A DNA stretch of 64,000 nucleotides from Eutypa lata (lineage: Eukaryota > Ascomycota > Sordariomycetes > Xylariales > Diatrypaceae), in NCBI GenBank assembly GCA_022661535.1, contig JAKULF010000007.1:1488001-1552000 (forward strand). Direction: 5' to 3'. The position numbers and the translations under genes were made by a program. The notes below the pieces were generated by a model. It searched no databases. It was given only the letters and a program-made list of their open reading frames with translations, and was not told where the DNA came from. Shown piece by piece: positions 24,161 through 34,897 of this stretch (the stretch's first letter is position 1; each line of letters opens with the position of its first letter).

Positions 24161-25825
24161 ATGTCCAAGACTTTCACAAGGGCCGAAGTGGCCAAGAACA
24201 ACACCGAGGACTCGCTATGGTTCATAGTCGATAGCAAGGTGTACGACGCGACGGAGTTCGTAGACGCGCACCCGGGCGGGGAGTCGGTGCTGCGGCAAGT
24301 GGCGGGGCAGGACGCGACGACGGCCTTCTACAACCTACACCGGCACGAAGTGCTCCTGAAGTACCAGGGCCTCTGCATCGGGACGGTCGAGGGCGAGAAG
24401 CCCGCGGTGCTGACCCCCAAGCCAGGCGACCTCAGCCCCGTGCCCTACGCCGAACCCCTCTGGCTCGCGCCCGCCTACAAGTCGCCGTACTACAACGAGA
24501 GCCACCAGCGCCTGCGGAAGGCGATGCGCGTGTTCACGGAGACGGTGACGGCGCCCGAGGCCGAGGCGCGCGAGGCCGACGGGAAGTACATCAGCCAGGC
24601 GCTGGTCGACAAGATGGCCGAGAAGGGCATCATCCACATGCGGCTGGGGCCCGGGAAGCACCTGCACGGCGTGGACCTTCTGGACGGCGCCGTCAAGGGC
24701 GAGGAGTTCGACTACTTCCACGACCTGGTCATGTCGCAGGAAGGGGTGCGGGTCAACGCGCGCGGGTTCCAGGACGGGACCCTGGCGGGGATGGTCATCG
24801 GCTTGCCTTGCGTGATGAACTTCATGAAGGACGAGCAGCGGAAGCGCGCCATCATGGACGAGGTCTTCAGCGGCAAGAAGTACATGTGTCTGGCGATCAC
24901 GGAGGCGTTCGCGGGGTCCGATGTCGCGGGCCTGCGGACGACGGCGACCAAGACGCCCGATGGCAAGCATTACATCGTCAACGGCACCAAGAAGTGGATC
25001 ACGAACGGTTGTTTCAGCGATTACTTCATCACGGGTGTTCGGACGGAGAAGGGGCTTAGCGTGCTGCTCATCGAGCGCGGCGAGGGCGTCGAGACAAAGC
25101 CCATCAAGACGTCGTACTCCCCCACTGCCGGGACGGCGTATATCACCTTCGACAACGTCAAGGTCCCCGTCGAGAACCTGCTCGGCGAGGAGAACAAGGG
25201 CATCTACGTCATCCTCAGCAATTTCAACCACGAGCGCTGGACCATGGCCTGTGCTACTATTCGGCAGTGCAGGACCGTTGTCGAGGAGTGCCTGAAGTGG
25301 TCCAACCAGCGTCTCGTCTTCGGCAAGCGATTAATTGACCAGCCAGTCATCCGACAGAAGTACGTTTCTCCTTCCCTTTTCTCCCCCTTTCCCATCTTAC
25401 TCCCCTTATCCCCCCTTTAGTACGCCCCTTTCTTCACCCCCAATTACTTCAAAACCCCCTACTAACACAAAACCCCACACGAAAACAGACTCGCCAAGAT
25501 GATCGCCCTCACCGAGGCGAACCAGTCCTGGCTCGAGACCATCACCTACCAGATGTGCAACATGCCCTACAAGGAGCAGTCGAAGCACCTCGGCGGGCCG
25601 ATCGGCCTGCTCAAGATGAGCATCACGCGAGCGGCGCACGAGATCGCCGACGAGGCGGTCCAGATCTTCGGCGGCCGCGGGCTCACCCAGACGGGCATGG
25701 GCAAGGTCATAGAGATGTTCCACCGCACGTACAAGTTCGACGCCATCCTCGGCGGCGCCGAGGAGGTCCTTGGCGATCTCGGCGTCCGGCAGGCTATGGC
25801 TAAGTTCCCTAATGCGAAGCTGTGA
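24161..25825 (+). CDS. Cytochrome b5 / acyl-CoA dehydrogenase fusion
   Basis: Two exons, 24161-25359 and 25489-25825, give 511 residues. Residues 1-75 are a cytochrome b5 domain with the heme motif HPGG at 37-40. The second heme region reads LHRHEVL, so a histidine lies at 60 and 62 but an arginine at 61, the usual position by spacing. Residues about 100-511 are an acyl-CoA dehydrogenase, with the flavin and substrate loop AITEAFAGSDVAGLRTTATK and the helical C-terminal domain (FGGRGLTQTGMGKVIEMF). The MCAD-type catalytic Glu near the C-terminus is not present (DAILGGAEEVL). A Glu at 358 in NFNHERW sits where isovaleryl- and long-chain dehydrogenases keep theirs. The enzyme should oxidise an acyl-CoA to the 2-enoyl-CoA, and the b5 domain may pass electrons. 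There is no C-terminal SKL, so peroxisomal import by that signal is not supported. The start lies in a good context (GAGAAAATGTCC). Confidence 0.93.
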
Positions 25826-26904
25826 ATGACAATGATCCGCTCTGTTTCGTTTGGTTGGGTTGGGTTGGGTTGGGTTGGGTCGGGTCGGGTCGAGTCATGT
25901 CAAGTCGAATTAAGTCGAGTTGACGGGCGGCGTGATTTGATATGAAGCGGGTTCAGAGAGGAAGCAGTGAACAAACATAGCGTCACTGGTCCGCTTAACC
26001 TGACAGGCTGGCTCCGCTTATGATCGGGACAGGCCACGAGAAGCAAGAAATTGGGATATCGTGGTCTATTGCTTCGGTTGATTGGAGCTAGGGCGGAAAT
26101 CCCTAGTTGTTCATCGAAGAAATGATGAGATGGCCATCAGATTTTAGAACTGTCCCAGTTCAGTTGTCTTGGATATGATATGATTTTGTCCTTAGTCACG
26201 AGTCTGGCCTGGTTACTTCATTAGGCCTATGGCGTATTTTGCGGCGCATGATTTGGAGTTATACAAGGAAAGGAAGAGGATTTATTAGCCTAAAAGCTGA
26301 TGCTTCTTGGACAAGAGATAGAGACATAGGGCTAGTAAACATTGCTTAAATGATCGGCTCTAAGAAACAGAAGGTATCGTGAGGAGCATGCCCTCGAATT
26401 AGGCATATCTAGAGTTGGCTCCCAAGAAACTGTGCTTCTGATAAGAGGCGTAATATCTAGTTACATGTTTGACCAAGTCATCCGGGTACCTATGTAAGTA
26501 TCTATACGATTTCCCGGAGAAGAGCAGACATAACATAACCCATGAGAAGCGCCAGATATAGATACATAACCAGACAGAAGATGATATCAATGTTTCGGCC
26601 CCCAAAAAGACAATAGCCCCAAAGCATCCATTCCGTCCGTCATACAACCCAATATTTGCTGTTACTTACTTACACCCCAGTCGCCACCACTCACTCCTAA
26701 GTGGGACGTTGATTTTCCTGTCAAGCCCATCCATCCTCTCCAGATGTCGCGATTTTCCGTCTTAAGGTGGGATTTTGATTTCAGGTTTATCCTCGTCAAC
26801 CAACCAACCAACCAATTATGTATGCGGTGGTTGACTAGGATGATGGCTCCATAAAAAGTCGAGTCTCCCTTCTTTCCTTCGTGGCTGCCCGAATGTATTC
26901 ATTT
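25826..26904. other. Convergent intergenic region
   Basis: About 1.1 kb between the dehydrogenase and the MFS gene, which end toward each other. A TTGGG-type tandem tract lies just after the dehydrogenase stop codon. No gene is seen. Confidence 0.5.
25851..25894. repeat. TTGGG / TCGGG tandem repeat
   Basis: About six TTGGG pentamers pass into TCGGG and then degenerate. The tract begins 26 bp after the stop codon of the dehydrogenase gene and so probably lies in its 3' untranslated region. It is not the fungal telomere hexamer TTAGGG. Confidence 0.75.
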
Positions 26905-29423
26905 TCAGGGCTGAAACCCCCGAGTGATCATCTGATATGTCATAGCCTCGCGGTTCACAAGTGGAAGACGTCTGCGCCCCGGATACGGCCTCACCGCTGC
27001 CGCTGCCGCCCCCGCCCTAACCCCCACCGCCTTGGGACTCCTGCCACTGCTCTCAGAAGACGCCGCCGCCGTTCCACCACAAGTCGGGTCGTTGAAATAA
27101 CGCGCTGGATCCCCGCCGACGGCGTGCGGCGCCGCCGAGTGCGCCGATCCTTCAGCATGAGTCCGCTGCTGCTTTTTCCTCGTACCACAGTCCTCGCAGA
27201 TAACCCAAACGATGCCGCCACCACCATCGCTGCGGTTAGGGTTTGGTGTGCGGACGAGGCTCCTCGTCGAAGTAGCGGAACCGCGGCCGGAACTGTCCGT
27301 CATGGCACCGCCGCGGGGAGGAGGCCCGTCAGTGCTCCTGTTGGACCAGCAAGAGGTCGTTGATGATGGGGTCGTCGTTGATTTGTTGTTGCAGTTACCA
27401 TTGCAATTGTGGTGGCGGTGTTGGTGTTGGTGTTGGTCGGCCATGACGAACGATGACGACGACGAGGTCTGAGATACCGTGTCGACAAGGGACCAGCGCT
27501 TGCTCGGCCTGCTGCAGTTGTCACTCCCAGTGCAGGGGTGACCCGACATCTTCTTGTCGGATTGGCAAGAGTCGAAGCACTCGTAGCTAACGCTTCCCTG
27601 CTTTCCTATGCGGATGAACGGGACCAGAAGGAGAGCGATGCTTGACAATACAGTGGTGGTGATAAACGTGTAGGTGTAGGCCATTTCCGGGCAATCGAGG
27701 CCTCCTTTATCCTCGTAAGAGGACCAGATAGCTGTAGTTACTGCCATACCAATAGGGACTGATAGGCGGATCATAGTCTGGAGGAGCGATGCTCCAATCG
27801 AGTGATGACATAGTGGAAGCTCAGACAAGACGTGGAGCTAATGAAAACGTTAGCCTTTTCTTCTTGCCTCCGCCTATAATATATTTATATGTATATGGCT
27901 GTATATTCAAATGGATAGAGAACTTACGGATCCAACATTTATGATCCAGTCCATGCCTACGGTGCTCAACAACAATGATGGGAATATCAAGGTGAAATAA
28001 CTGCTTGTGTGATTGACGAATATAAGAATGATGTTACTCAGAAGGAGGGAAAATCCACCAACGGCTAGCAACACGGTCCCGGGGACCTTGTGCATGATCA
28101 AACCCACCAGAGGGCTCACTAGGAGGCCTACGAGAGCTTGTGGCAGAAGGCTTACTGCGACCGCGAAGGGCGTGAGACTCTGCAGGTCCTGCATGAACAT
28201 TGTGATCCAGAACAATTGGGAGGAGAATGCCATGCCAGCAACAAGAGTGCAAACTATTACCTATGTCATATTTAGCATGGAGCAAACAAATGGTGAGGAT
28301 CGTCTCATGACTCACCAATGTCACACTCCGATCTTCCTAGATCGAAGGGGGTATCATCGGCGTCTTGGTGACGTTCTCCCAGAGGGTAAAGCATCCAAGA
28401 AACAGAATTCCCAACGTGAGCAAGAGGATCACCGTCGGTGTCTTCCAGGGTTCCGGTCCTTGGGGCCCGATAGTCAGTGCGATAGTGAATAGGAGAACGC
28501 CAGAGACCAACAGGAATAGGCCCAGCCAGTCGAACCTTCGGAGAGCGAATCTTTTCTGTGTCTGGTCCTGGACTAATGGGTATGTATCTCTTTCGGTGAG
28601 AGGCTGGACCTCAGCCTTATCGTATCGTTCCTCCGGCTCCGAAATATCCGGGACGTACGCCCAAGCGAGTATTGAAACAATAGCATACAGCACAGACAAG
28701 CAGACGAAAGGGGCCCTCCAGCTAACGCGCTGTGCTAGGCCGCCAGAACACAGGCCGCCAATTATGGTTGCCGCGGGAGTTCCCATCAGAAATGAGGAGA
28801 AGACGATGTTCTTTCGCCGGGATGGATTAGGATATGTGAGGCTGAGAATACCGACGGCGAAGGGAATATTGGCGGCGGAAGCGATACCCGCCAAGCTCGA
28901 TACGAAATCTAAAACGACGCCGCTCCTAGAGAATGATGTTAAGGCGACTAATAAGGAGAATGCTATCAAACTGGCGACAAGCAGCGTCTTGCGTGGTAGA
29001 GTCGGACATGTATCGGCAATATGACCGAAAGGAAGAAGAAACGACCCCGTTGTAAATCTATGTCGGTAGTTTAGAGTTAGCAAGAGGCCATTACTAAGGA
29101 ATAAAGACATGGTGACGTTACCCTGATCCAGCGGTAACCCACGCGAGCTCGGCCGGTGTTATGACTAGAGCTTCGGCGATCGACTCCGTGATGACCACAG
29201 TCGAGCGTTGCAGGAATACAGGAGTTGCCGCCGCAAAGGCGATGAGGGCGACGAAGAGACACTCCCGGGTGGCGCTCCTTAAACAATCGGGTCGGGTACC
29301 TCTCGGAAGCAGCACCCGTGCCCCATTAGCATCGTCATTGAGACACACGTCCTGGAGTTCTTCCGGGTGTGGTTCTTGTATACGCGGCAACTGGGCCCAG
29401 GGAGCAGCTGGATGGACTGACAT
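26905..29423 (-). CDS. 14-helix MFS exporter with in-frame TAG, probable pseudogene or truncated form
   Basis: Exons 29423-29122, 29057-28316, 28260-27928 and 27837-26905 join in frame over 770 codons. The layout matches the DHA2 drug/toxin exporter group: a cytosolic leader, a first helix from RECLFVALIAFAAATPVFL, the motif SFLLPFGHIADTCPTLPRK after helix 2, and RVSWRAPFVCLSVLYAIV in the middle. Such proteins pump small toxic molecules out by proton antiport (family knowledge). Codon 341 (28339-28337) is TAG. The family usually reads P-P-S-I-W-x-D-R here, and this gene reads MIPPSI, stop, EDRSVTL, so TGG appears changed to TAG, with the frame open on both sides up to a good donor. As written, the protein stops at 340 residues. 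The last about 230 residues are a hydrophilic tail rich in Ser, His and Asn. The start at MSVHPAAPW avoids an Arg-Thr repeat encoded by a TTCTAG tract. Confidence 0.85.
28337..28339 (-). other. In-frame TAG in the MFS gene at a conserved Trp position
   Basis: TAG falls between CCCTTCGATC and GAAGATCGG, inside exon 2, 21 nt before the donor. A TGG-to-TAG change on this strand is CCA-to-CTA on the other, that is CpA to TpA. Confidence 0.75.
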
Positions 29424-29424
29424 T

Positions 29425-29450
29425 GTTCTAGTTCTAGTTCTAGTTCTAGG
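29425..29450. repeat. TTCTAG hexamer repeat
   Basis: Four near-perfect copies lie immediately upstream of the MFS start codon, in its leader. Read through on the minus strand they encode alternating Arg-Thr, which argues against an upstream start. Confidence 0.8.
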
Positions 29451-29976
29451 TGAGATGGTAGTAGTGGTGGTGATACAGTGATGTTGGAAGACTAGTATCG
29501 ACAGGCAACGAACGAATAAACGAGATTCAACAAAAGAAGACAGGCTTGGAAAACAACAGAAAAGATCGAAGCATATGCAGATTTTAGTTGAAGGTCTGTA
29601 GCATGTAGTTGAATTACAGTTATTCCCGTCGTCCTTCACCGATGTCAACCTAGTTTGACTTATCATGTAGGTTAGTCAGGAGCTTCAGATGTTCTTTCCC
29701 CGGAACACTCAGGCAGGAGCAGTTCACAATACAGTATATAGTAGAGGTATATTACGTCTACTGTACGTCATCTTTATTAGCATTGTAACTATAACAACTG
29801 CCATTTCTACAAATTAATTACTCTCACTCAAGGTGGCCTCACTCCATCGAGAGACTGTTTGCCATGCTACTTACTATGTAGGTCAACCTAAATGGCGATA
29901 TAGTATATACATATACAAGTATATTAACTACCAGAAATGTTTATAATATGATTAACGATTGATAAGTCGCGACTAG

Positions 29977-29982
29977 TATAAA
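29977..29982 (+). promoter_or_regulatory. TATA box
   Basis: TATAAA lies 73 bp upstream of the ATG at 30055. It is the main support for that gene being transcribed. Confidence 0.35.
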
Positions 29983-30054
29983 GTCGAATCCTACGTTGTT
30001 CGACCTCTGTATCATCGTCGTCGTCATCGCTTCGTAGCTCTTCTTGATTCCGTC

Positions 30055-30315
30055 ATGGCATTACCCGCGTCACAGGCTGCTATCTCATGCTATGATAACG
30101 ATACACTCCTAGATCCGTCATGCACCCCTTTCGCAGATCCTCACTTCTGTATTGACCGAGCTGTAGGCAGCTGCATTGAAGGTACATGATGATACCTCTC
30201 TACCACTCGGGGTTTAGTTATCATTGCTTCTACATAGTTCACTGGTGTCCCGTTCACAGGCACGTTCTACAACATCAACCTACAATTCGATGATGAGAAT
30301 CTCTGCACTCCCTAG
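30055..30315 (+). CDS. Tentative 60-residue cysteine-containing protein
   Basis: Two exons, 30055-30181 and 30260-30315, join in frame through a 78-bp intron (GTACAT...CACAG). The product has five cysteines, in contexts such as ISCYDND, DPSCTPF, PHFCID and VGSCIEG. It has no signal peptide as it stands, which is odd for a Cys-rich peptide. In another frame just upstream the sequence encodes a hydrophobic run (IIVVVIAS) ending in a stop, so a lost leader is possible. It may be a genuine small gene or the front of the decayed gene that follows at 30447. The TAG stop could come from CAG by a single change. Family unknown. Confidence 0.3.
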
Positions 30316-30446
30316 AAAAGACAGGGGGGATCTTCCAGGCTAGTTGTTGACTTCGCTTGTCTCTGCTGCTGTCAATACACTTCGAATCCTTGAGAACTTC
30401 CCGAAAGCATTCATTTTCTCATGCTAGACGTGGTTGGGTCTCATGA

Positions 30447-30902
30447 AGATCGTTAGCAAAGTCCATACGAGCTAGGGATCGAGTCGTCTCTGGAAAGGGG
30501 AAGAATGGGAACTACAAGGACATGGGCTCCAAATATGCCTGGGACTATGCATGCGTGGCGGTGATGGTTATAGCTGAATGAAATCGGTTGAGAGCTTCCG
30601 ATGGACCTATTCTAAAACCATAGCTTTATTGATCACCATCTGGCCATTGCTAAACTTGTAGTAGCACAAGTAGACGTACACCCCGAGGTAACAATGACTC
30701 GGGAGCTCAATAGTCGCGGATGCGTCGGTAGAGCAGCTGTTGAACTGCTCTGTTCATAATGATTGCTTCTGCTTATCCGAGGAGGCATGCAGCCAAGCAC
30801 CAAGCCATCGAACAATATACTGATATTGGAGACTCGGAGTTCCTTGTTAGAGACCGCCTTGCTCACATCAAGCAGGTTCTCCTATTCGAGCATCGATCTT
30901 AG
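30447..30902 (+). pseudogene. Decayed gene fragments of unknown family
   Basis: Three consecutive plus-strand pieces read like protein but are broken by stops and frame changes. At 30447-30578 the stretch KGKNGNYKDMGSKYAWDY ends in TGA. At 30631-30756 it reads HLAIAKLVVAQVDVHPEV and ends in TAA. At 30759-30902 an ATG opens 47 residues including AKHQAIEQYTDIGDSEFLV and ends in TAG. Stops such as TGA just before 30447 fit C-to-T changes of Arg codons. I do not recognise the family. A real multi-intron gene cannot be excluded, but no consistent splice set was found. Confidence 0.35.
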
Positions 30903-31481
30903 TCCGACTAATAACTATTAACTTGACACTTGCTATGTTACTCTAGCTTCCTGTTTTTCATCCCGCTTGTGAGCTAGTGATATGTGAGAGCATCCGAAGA
31001 ACTCCGTGATTGATTGAGCAATGTCTAACGGGGTCCGATGAACAGATAGTCCTCAGGCTGTCTACCACTGTACCCATAGGTAATGAAGCCCAACGGGTCG
31101 CATTATTGGCCGGAGTCGCGTCGCCAGTCGTCAGCGTTCAGACATCACGGGCAAGTTTGGCAGGATGAAACGAGCACAGCGCGGCATCGAGGCGGCCTTC
31201 CTTCCTGCAAATCATCCATTTCAGCCCCCTTTTAGTACCATGGGCAGCTGAGGGAAATAGTGCCCACCGGCACGTTATAAGCGAAGGGGAGAATTCAATT
31301 CACTCGCTCGATGTGCAGTCGAACAGCCAACCACCCCGATCGAGGCACAATGCAGAACTGTACGTAAGCCGCCAACGACCGGGGATGACGAAGAAGAGAC
31401 AGGCGGACACTTCGGCTGCGGCCACGGCAGGGTTTGTTCGGGCCACATAGCCCGTTCGGGAGAATTCGAACGCAGGCACAT

Positions 31482-31486
<5 letters not shown>

Positions 31487-31516
<30 letters not shown>
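31487..31516. repeat. CA dinucleotide microsatellite
   Basis: Fifteen perfect CA units. The ORFs listed across this tract are repeat artefacts. Confidence 0.9.
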
Positions 31517-31519
<3 letters not shown>

Positions 31520-34500
31520 GCGCGCACACGCAGTGCATACCTAAGGTGAAGTAACCTTCTTTCGAGAGAACATGTAGTTGAAGAGCTGATGCCGCTTAAC
31601 TACCTATATTTCCTTACATTGCATCACATTCCACCAACCACTACTACTACATAAGCACCTCGCAGCTCGGTTATTTCTGCTGCAGGAGTTGGGCCTGAAA
31701 TGAGATGTCCTCCCCACTCTATAACTACCGCGGCAGATAAATAGAAATCGGTAGCCAAAGCGCAAGTAATCTCTCACGTCTTTGCCCCCTCCCTCCCCTG
31801 CGGCGTTCTTATTCATCAATGAGCATCGATGTTACTCGCTCCCGCACCCTGCCAAGAAAATACGTGATACAATTTTTTGACACCGAGGCAAATCAGTCAG
31901 TTAGTGAGCGTGCATGTACTTACGTACCTAAATAGTTACCTATAGTTATAACCTTCTATGGATGTGTGAGTGAACGTTACCCTGTTGTGGAAGATTGCTA
32001 CCCTGTGTTGTAGCAGCGAGGCGGCGGCAGCAAAGCAGCTGCGAGATACCCCAGACCAGTGATTCCTGGAGCGTGAGACATACATAATGCAAACCCCCCA
32101 ATTTTATCCATGATCGCCATCCCGTCAAATGGTTTTTATTTATTTAAGCTTATAAGAGCTATAACCTCACCTACGCACCCTAATAAGTAAGTACCTAATG
32201 CAATGTATCTTCTGTACGTAGGGTTGCGTGTAGGGGTTACCTACATACATATACTTTACCCACCTATATACATTGTTTCTGCAGACCCCCCAGAAAACTA
32301 AAACCCCCCGGTGATGAAGGAGAAAGATGGAAAAGAACTTTCCCCACGCAGCCGAGGGGGGGGCAGGGTCGATGGGCTGGCCTTTTCTCTCCCACGAACG
32401 TGGCCTTGGGAACACGCTACTGCAGAGTACCTACTCACTATACTAAAAGTTTCCAGGTGCTGGGCATGTATGTAGGTAGGTTATGTATGCATGTAGGTAC
32501 TCTATGCTCGCCGCATTGGAGAATAAACATCGGAACCGTTGGGTATGTTGGAAAACATGCATAGGACCCTAGTTAAGCCCACCACCCTTCTCACACCCCC
32601 GACCTCCTGAACCCTTAGGCAGTTGTCACCCAATAATAGTGACTCGTAGGTGGTATGCCATATCCCTCTTTGGGCATGCCGGCACCCTCGGTACCGTTGC
32701 TTATACATACCTACTTACATATGTATCTGCGAGGTCCACTACGTCTATATGTTATTATATGTGATGTGTAGGTGTATACATATGTACTTCCGCATGTTAC
32801 AGTTAACCTACTATCCACCTCCTTATACTTGAGTAGGTATGGTTGTAGGGCTGGCTGCTAACTAACTACCTAGACTCTAGATGTTCGAAACACAAGCCAG
32901 GAAATGCATGGATGAGCTTCAGCACAAACCGTTTATACATCTACGTGCATGGGAAACCTTTCTTTTTATCCGCTCTCTCTTTTCTTTTCCTCCTTCACTT
33001 CCGCAAGCCACCACCCCCAATGATTTACATACCCAGCAGCCCAGTAGCTGACTGGCTGACTGCACCCCCACGCTATTCTTGCCGGCGACCGTTAAGGATT
33101 TCAATAGGAAGAGAGAGAAAAAAAACCCCCAATGGGTCCAGGCGTGCGTATTCGTTCTGACAGCTACCTAGTTACATACATAACTACTTAAAGTAGCAAG
33201 CAGCCCACGCGGGGTAAGATAATAGTTAGTTTACTGGGCTGGGCAAGGGGGGTTGTACGTAAGGGCAGGGGTAGTTCGTTGGTTCAGTTGAGGGCCGACT
33301 CCATTTCCTGTCAGTGAGCAACGTGTCAGGCAAGCAGGCAAGTCAAGTCAGCACTGGCGCGAAGGTGATCATCGCTTCCCGTCCCCGTCCTCGTGCGCGC
33401 GCGCCCAGCCCAGTGTCGCTCGCGTGCGGGAGTGGCCGACGCCACTTGTGCAACGCGAGGAGGATCTACAGGATTGCTTATGTAGTTACGTGAGATTTGA
33501 AGAGAACATGAAGATAGCTAGATAGGTGCGTGTGTATGTATGTGTGTGTGTAGCTGCACTACTCGTGAAAGAAAGTATTATATATGTTCAAGTATCTATC
33601 GTAGGTACATACATAGGTAGAGAAGAATGTGACGGGATTGGGTATCCATACTGTACCTACCGGGGTATACCCCTAGGTATAGTAGGGACGGGGCGGGATT
33701 TACCTTTTTATCCGGAGCGAGCTCCGATGCCCACAAACCACATGGGAAACACAATGCGTTCCTGAGTGCCGGGTCGCTGCGACGCTTTACCTAATTGCAT
33801 GGGGAGCGCAGCAAACAATAGTGTGGAAATCTCACCCCTTCCATTCCCCCCCTTCCCGATCCGGAAATTCGCGATACAATTGGTAGCTCACGCGTTGTGA
33901 TCAAGTGACTTCGGATCCCTGTGGCCTGTTATAATATTGCAATATCGGTATACGTATAAGTGGCATATTAATCGAGTCGCGGGCGCTGAGCTAACCATGT
34001 ACATAAGCATTGTATGGGTACCTACTCAACGGCGTAGCATTGGGGGAAGGATGAGTGAGGAGAAGGGGCCCTCTCGCTTTCCGGGGTGGCCTGCGGGTGA
34101 TCGTTATATGACAGCATGCTAACGACTAGGTGCTTCCGCCTCATCGGTGCGGGATTCCGACGTGTTTTTCTCATGTTTTAGGTATGTATCTCGCAAAAGG
34201 AACGAACACGTTCCCGTTGCGGAAGCTGCTCAGCCTCGTCTTATCAACCAACCCCCAATATACCGCTATCCGAAGTGTGTGCGCGTGCGTTCGTGCGTGC
34301 CGCATGTGCGTGTGGTAGACGGTGGTTGGATGTTTGCAGTTCTCGGGCTTTGGGAGGGAGAACCCAGCAGAGCCGCCAATCTGCAGCCACTGCTTATCGT
34401 TACATCTACAAGATAGAGCTGACATGGGGTCCATGGTGAGATCCATGTCTGATACGAAGGTGGTACCCAATTAGGCTGGCTCAACCGGCAAGTCGAGCTG

Positions 34501-34606
34501 GGGTGAACTGGCCACCGGTAAAGCTTGAGTTAGGAAACGTAACTTCGACAACTAGGGGGTTGATATGTATGTCTACTGCTCTCATCGAGCTTGACAGGTA
34601 TTTTAA

Positions 34607-34619
34607 GGGGGGGGGGGGG
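34607..34619. repeat. G13 homopolymer
   Basis: Thirteen consecutive G in the intergenic region 280 bp downstream of the CSA-like gene. Confidence 0.85.
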
Positions 34620-34897
34620 ATAAGCTGGGATATACCTAGGTCCCTACTGTGAGCCATTTAGGACAGGGACGGATATAAACATTGGGTATAGCAGTAATGC
34701 GCTGATCGTAGACATAAGGATTAAGGATTATGGTGAACGAGTAGGTACTTAGTCAGACATCGGCCCGAATAGCAAAAGGATTCTCATGATGGGGAAGTGG
34801 TTTCCGATGCAACTTGTTTTGAAACTCAAATCAAACCCAACGAATTATCAATGCTACTGTGATGAAATTATGCATAAAGTTCGTCTTAGCTTGAGTA

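Larger units (their letters stand above)
29451..34897. other. Gene-poor interval with gene debris
   Basis: About 5.4 kb. It holds a tentative two-exon small gene at 30055, decayed plus-strand coding pieces at 30447-30902, a CA microsatellite at 31487-31516 and a G13 run at 34607-34619. From about 31.9 kb onward, short motifs of the TACCTA / GTAGGTA type become frequent. No other gene is recognisable. Confidence 0.5.

Noticed and set aside
24335..25231. 298-codon minus-strand ORF
   Set aside because: It is the GC-rich mirror frame of the b5-dehydrogenase, whose domains are certain on the plus strand.
25851..25894. Telomere-like repeat
   Set aside because: The unit is TTGGG/TCGGG, not TTAGGG, it is short, and it lies between ordinary genes.
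21697..28339. Reassigned TAG codon in this organism
   Set aside because: TAG serves as the normal stop of ATG5, the amine oxidase and the thaumatin-like gene, so the in-frame TAGs are better explained as mutations or splicing.
29424..29666. N-terminal extension of the MFS exporter
   Set aside because: The extension is Thr/Ile/Arg-rich and comes from GTGGTGGTGA and TTCTAG repeats in the leader.
31275..31538. Overlapping ORFs across the CA tract
   Set aside because: Alternating Cys-Val codons from a dinucleotide repeat; no real protein.
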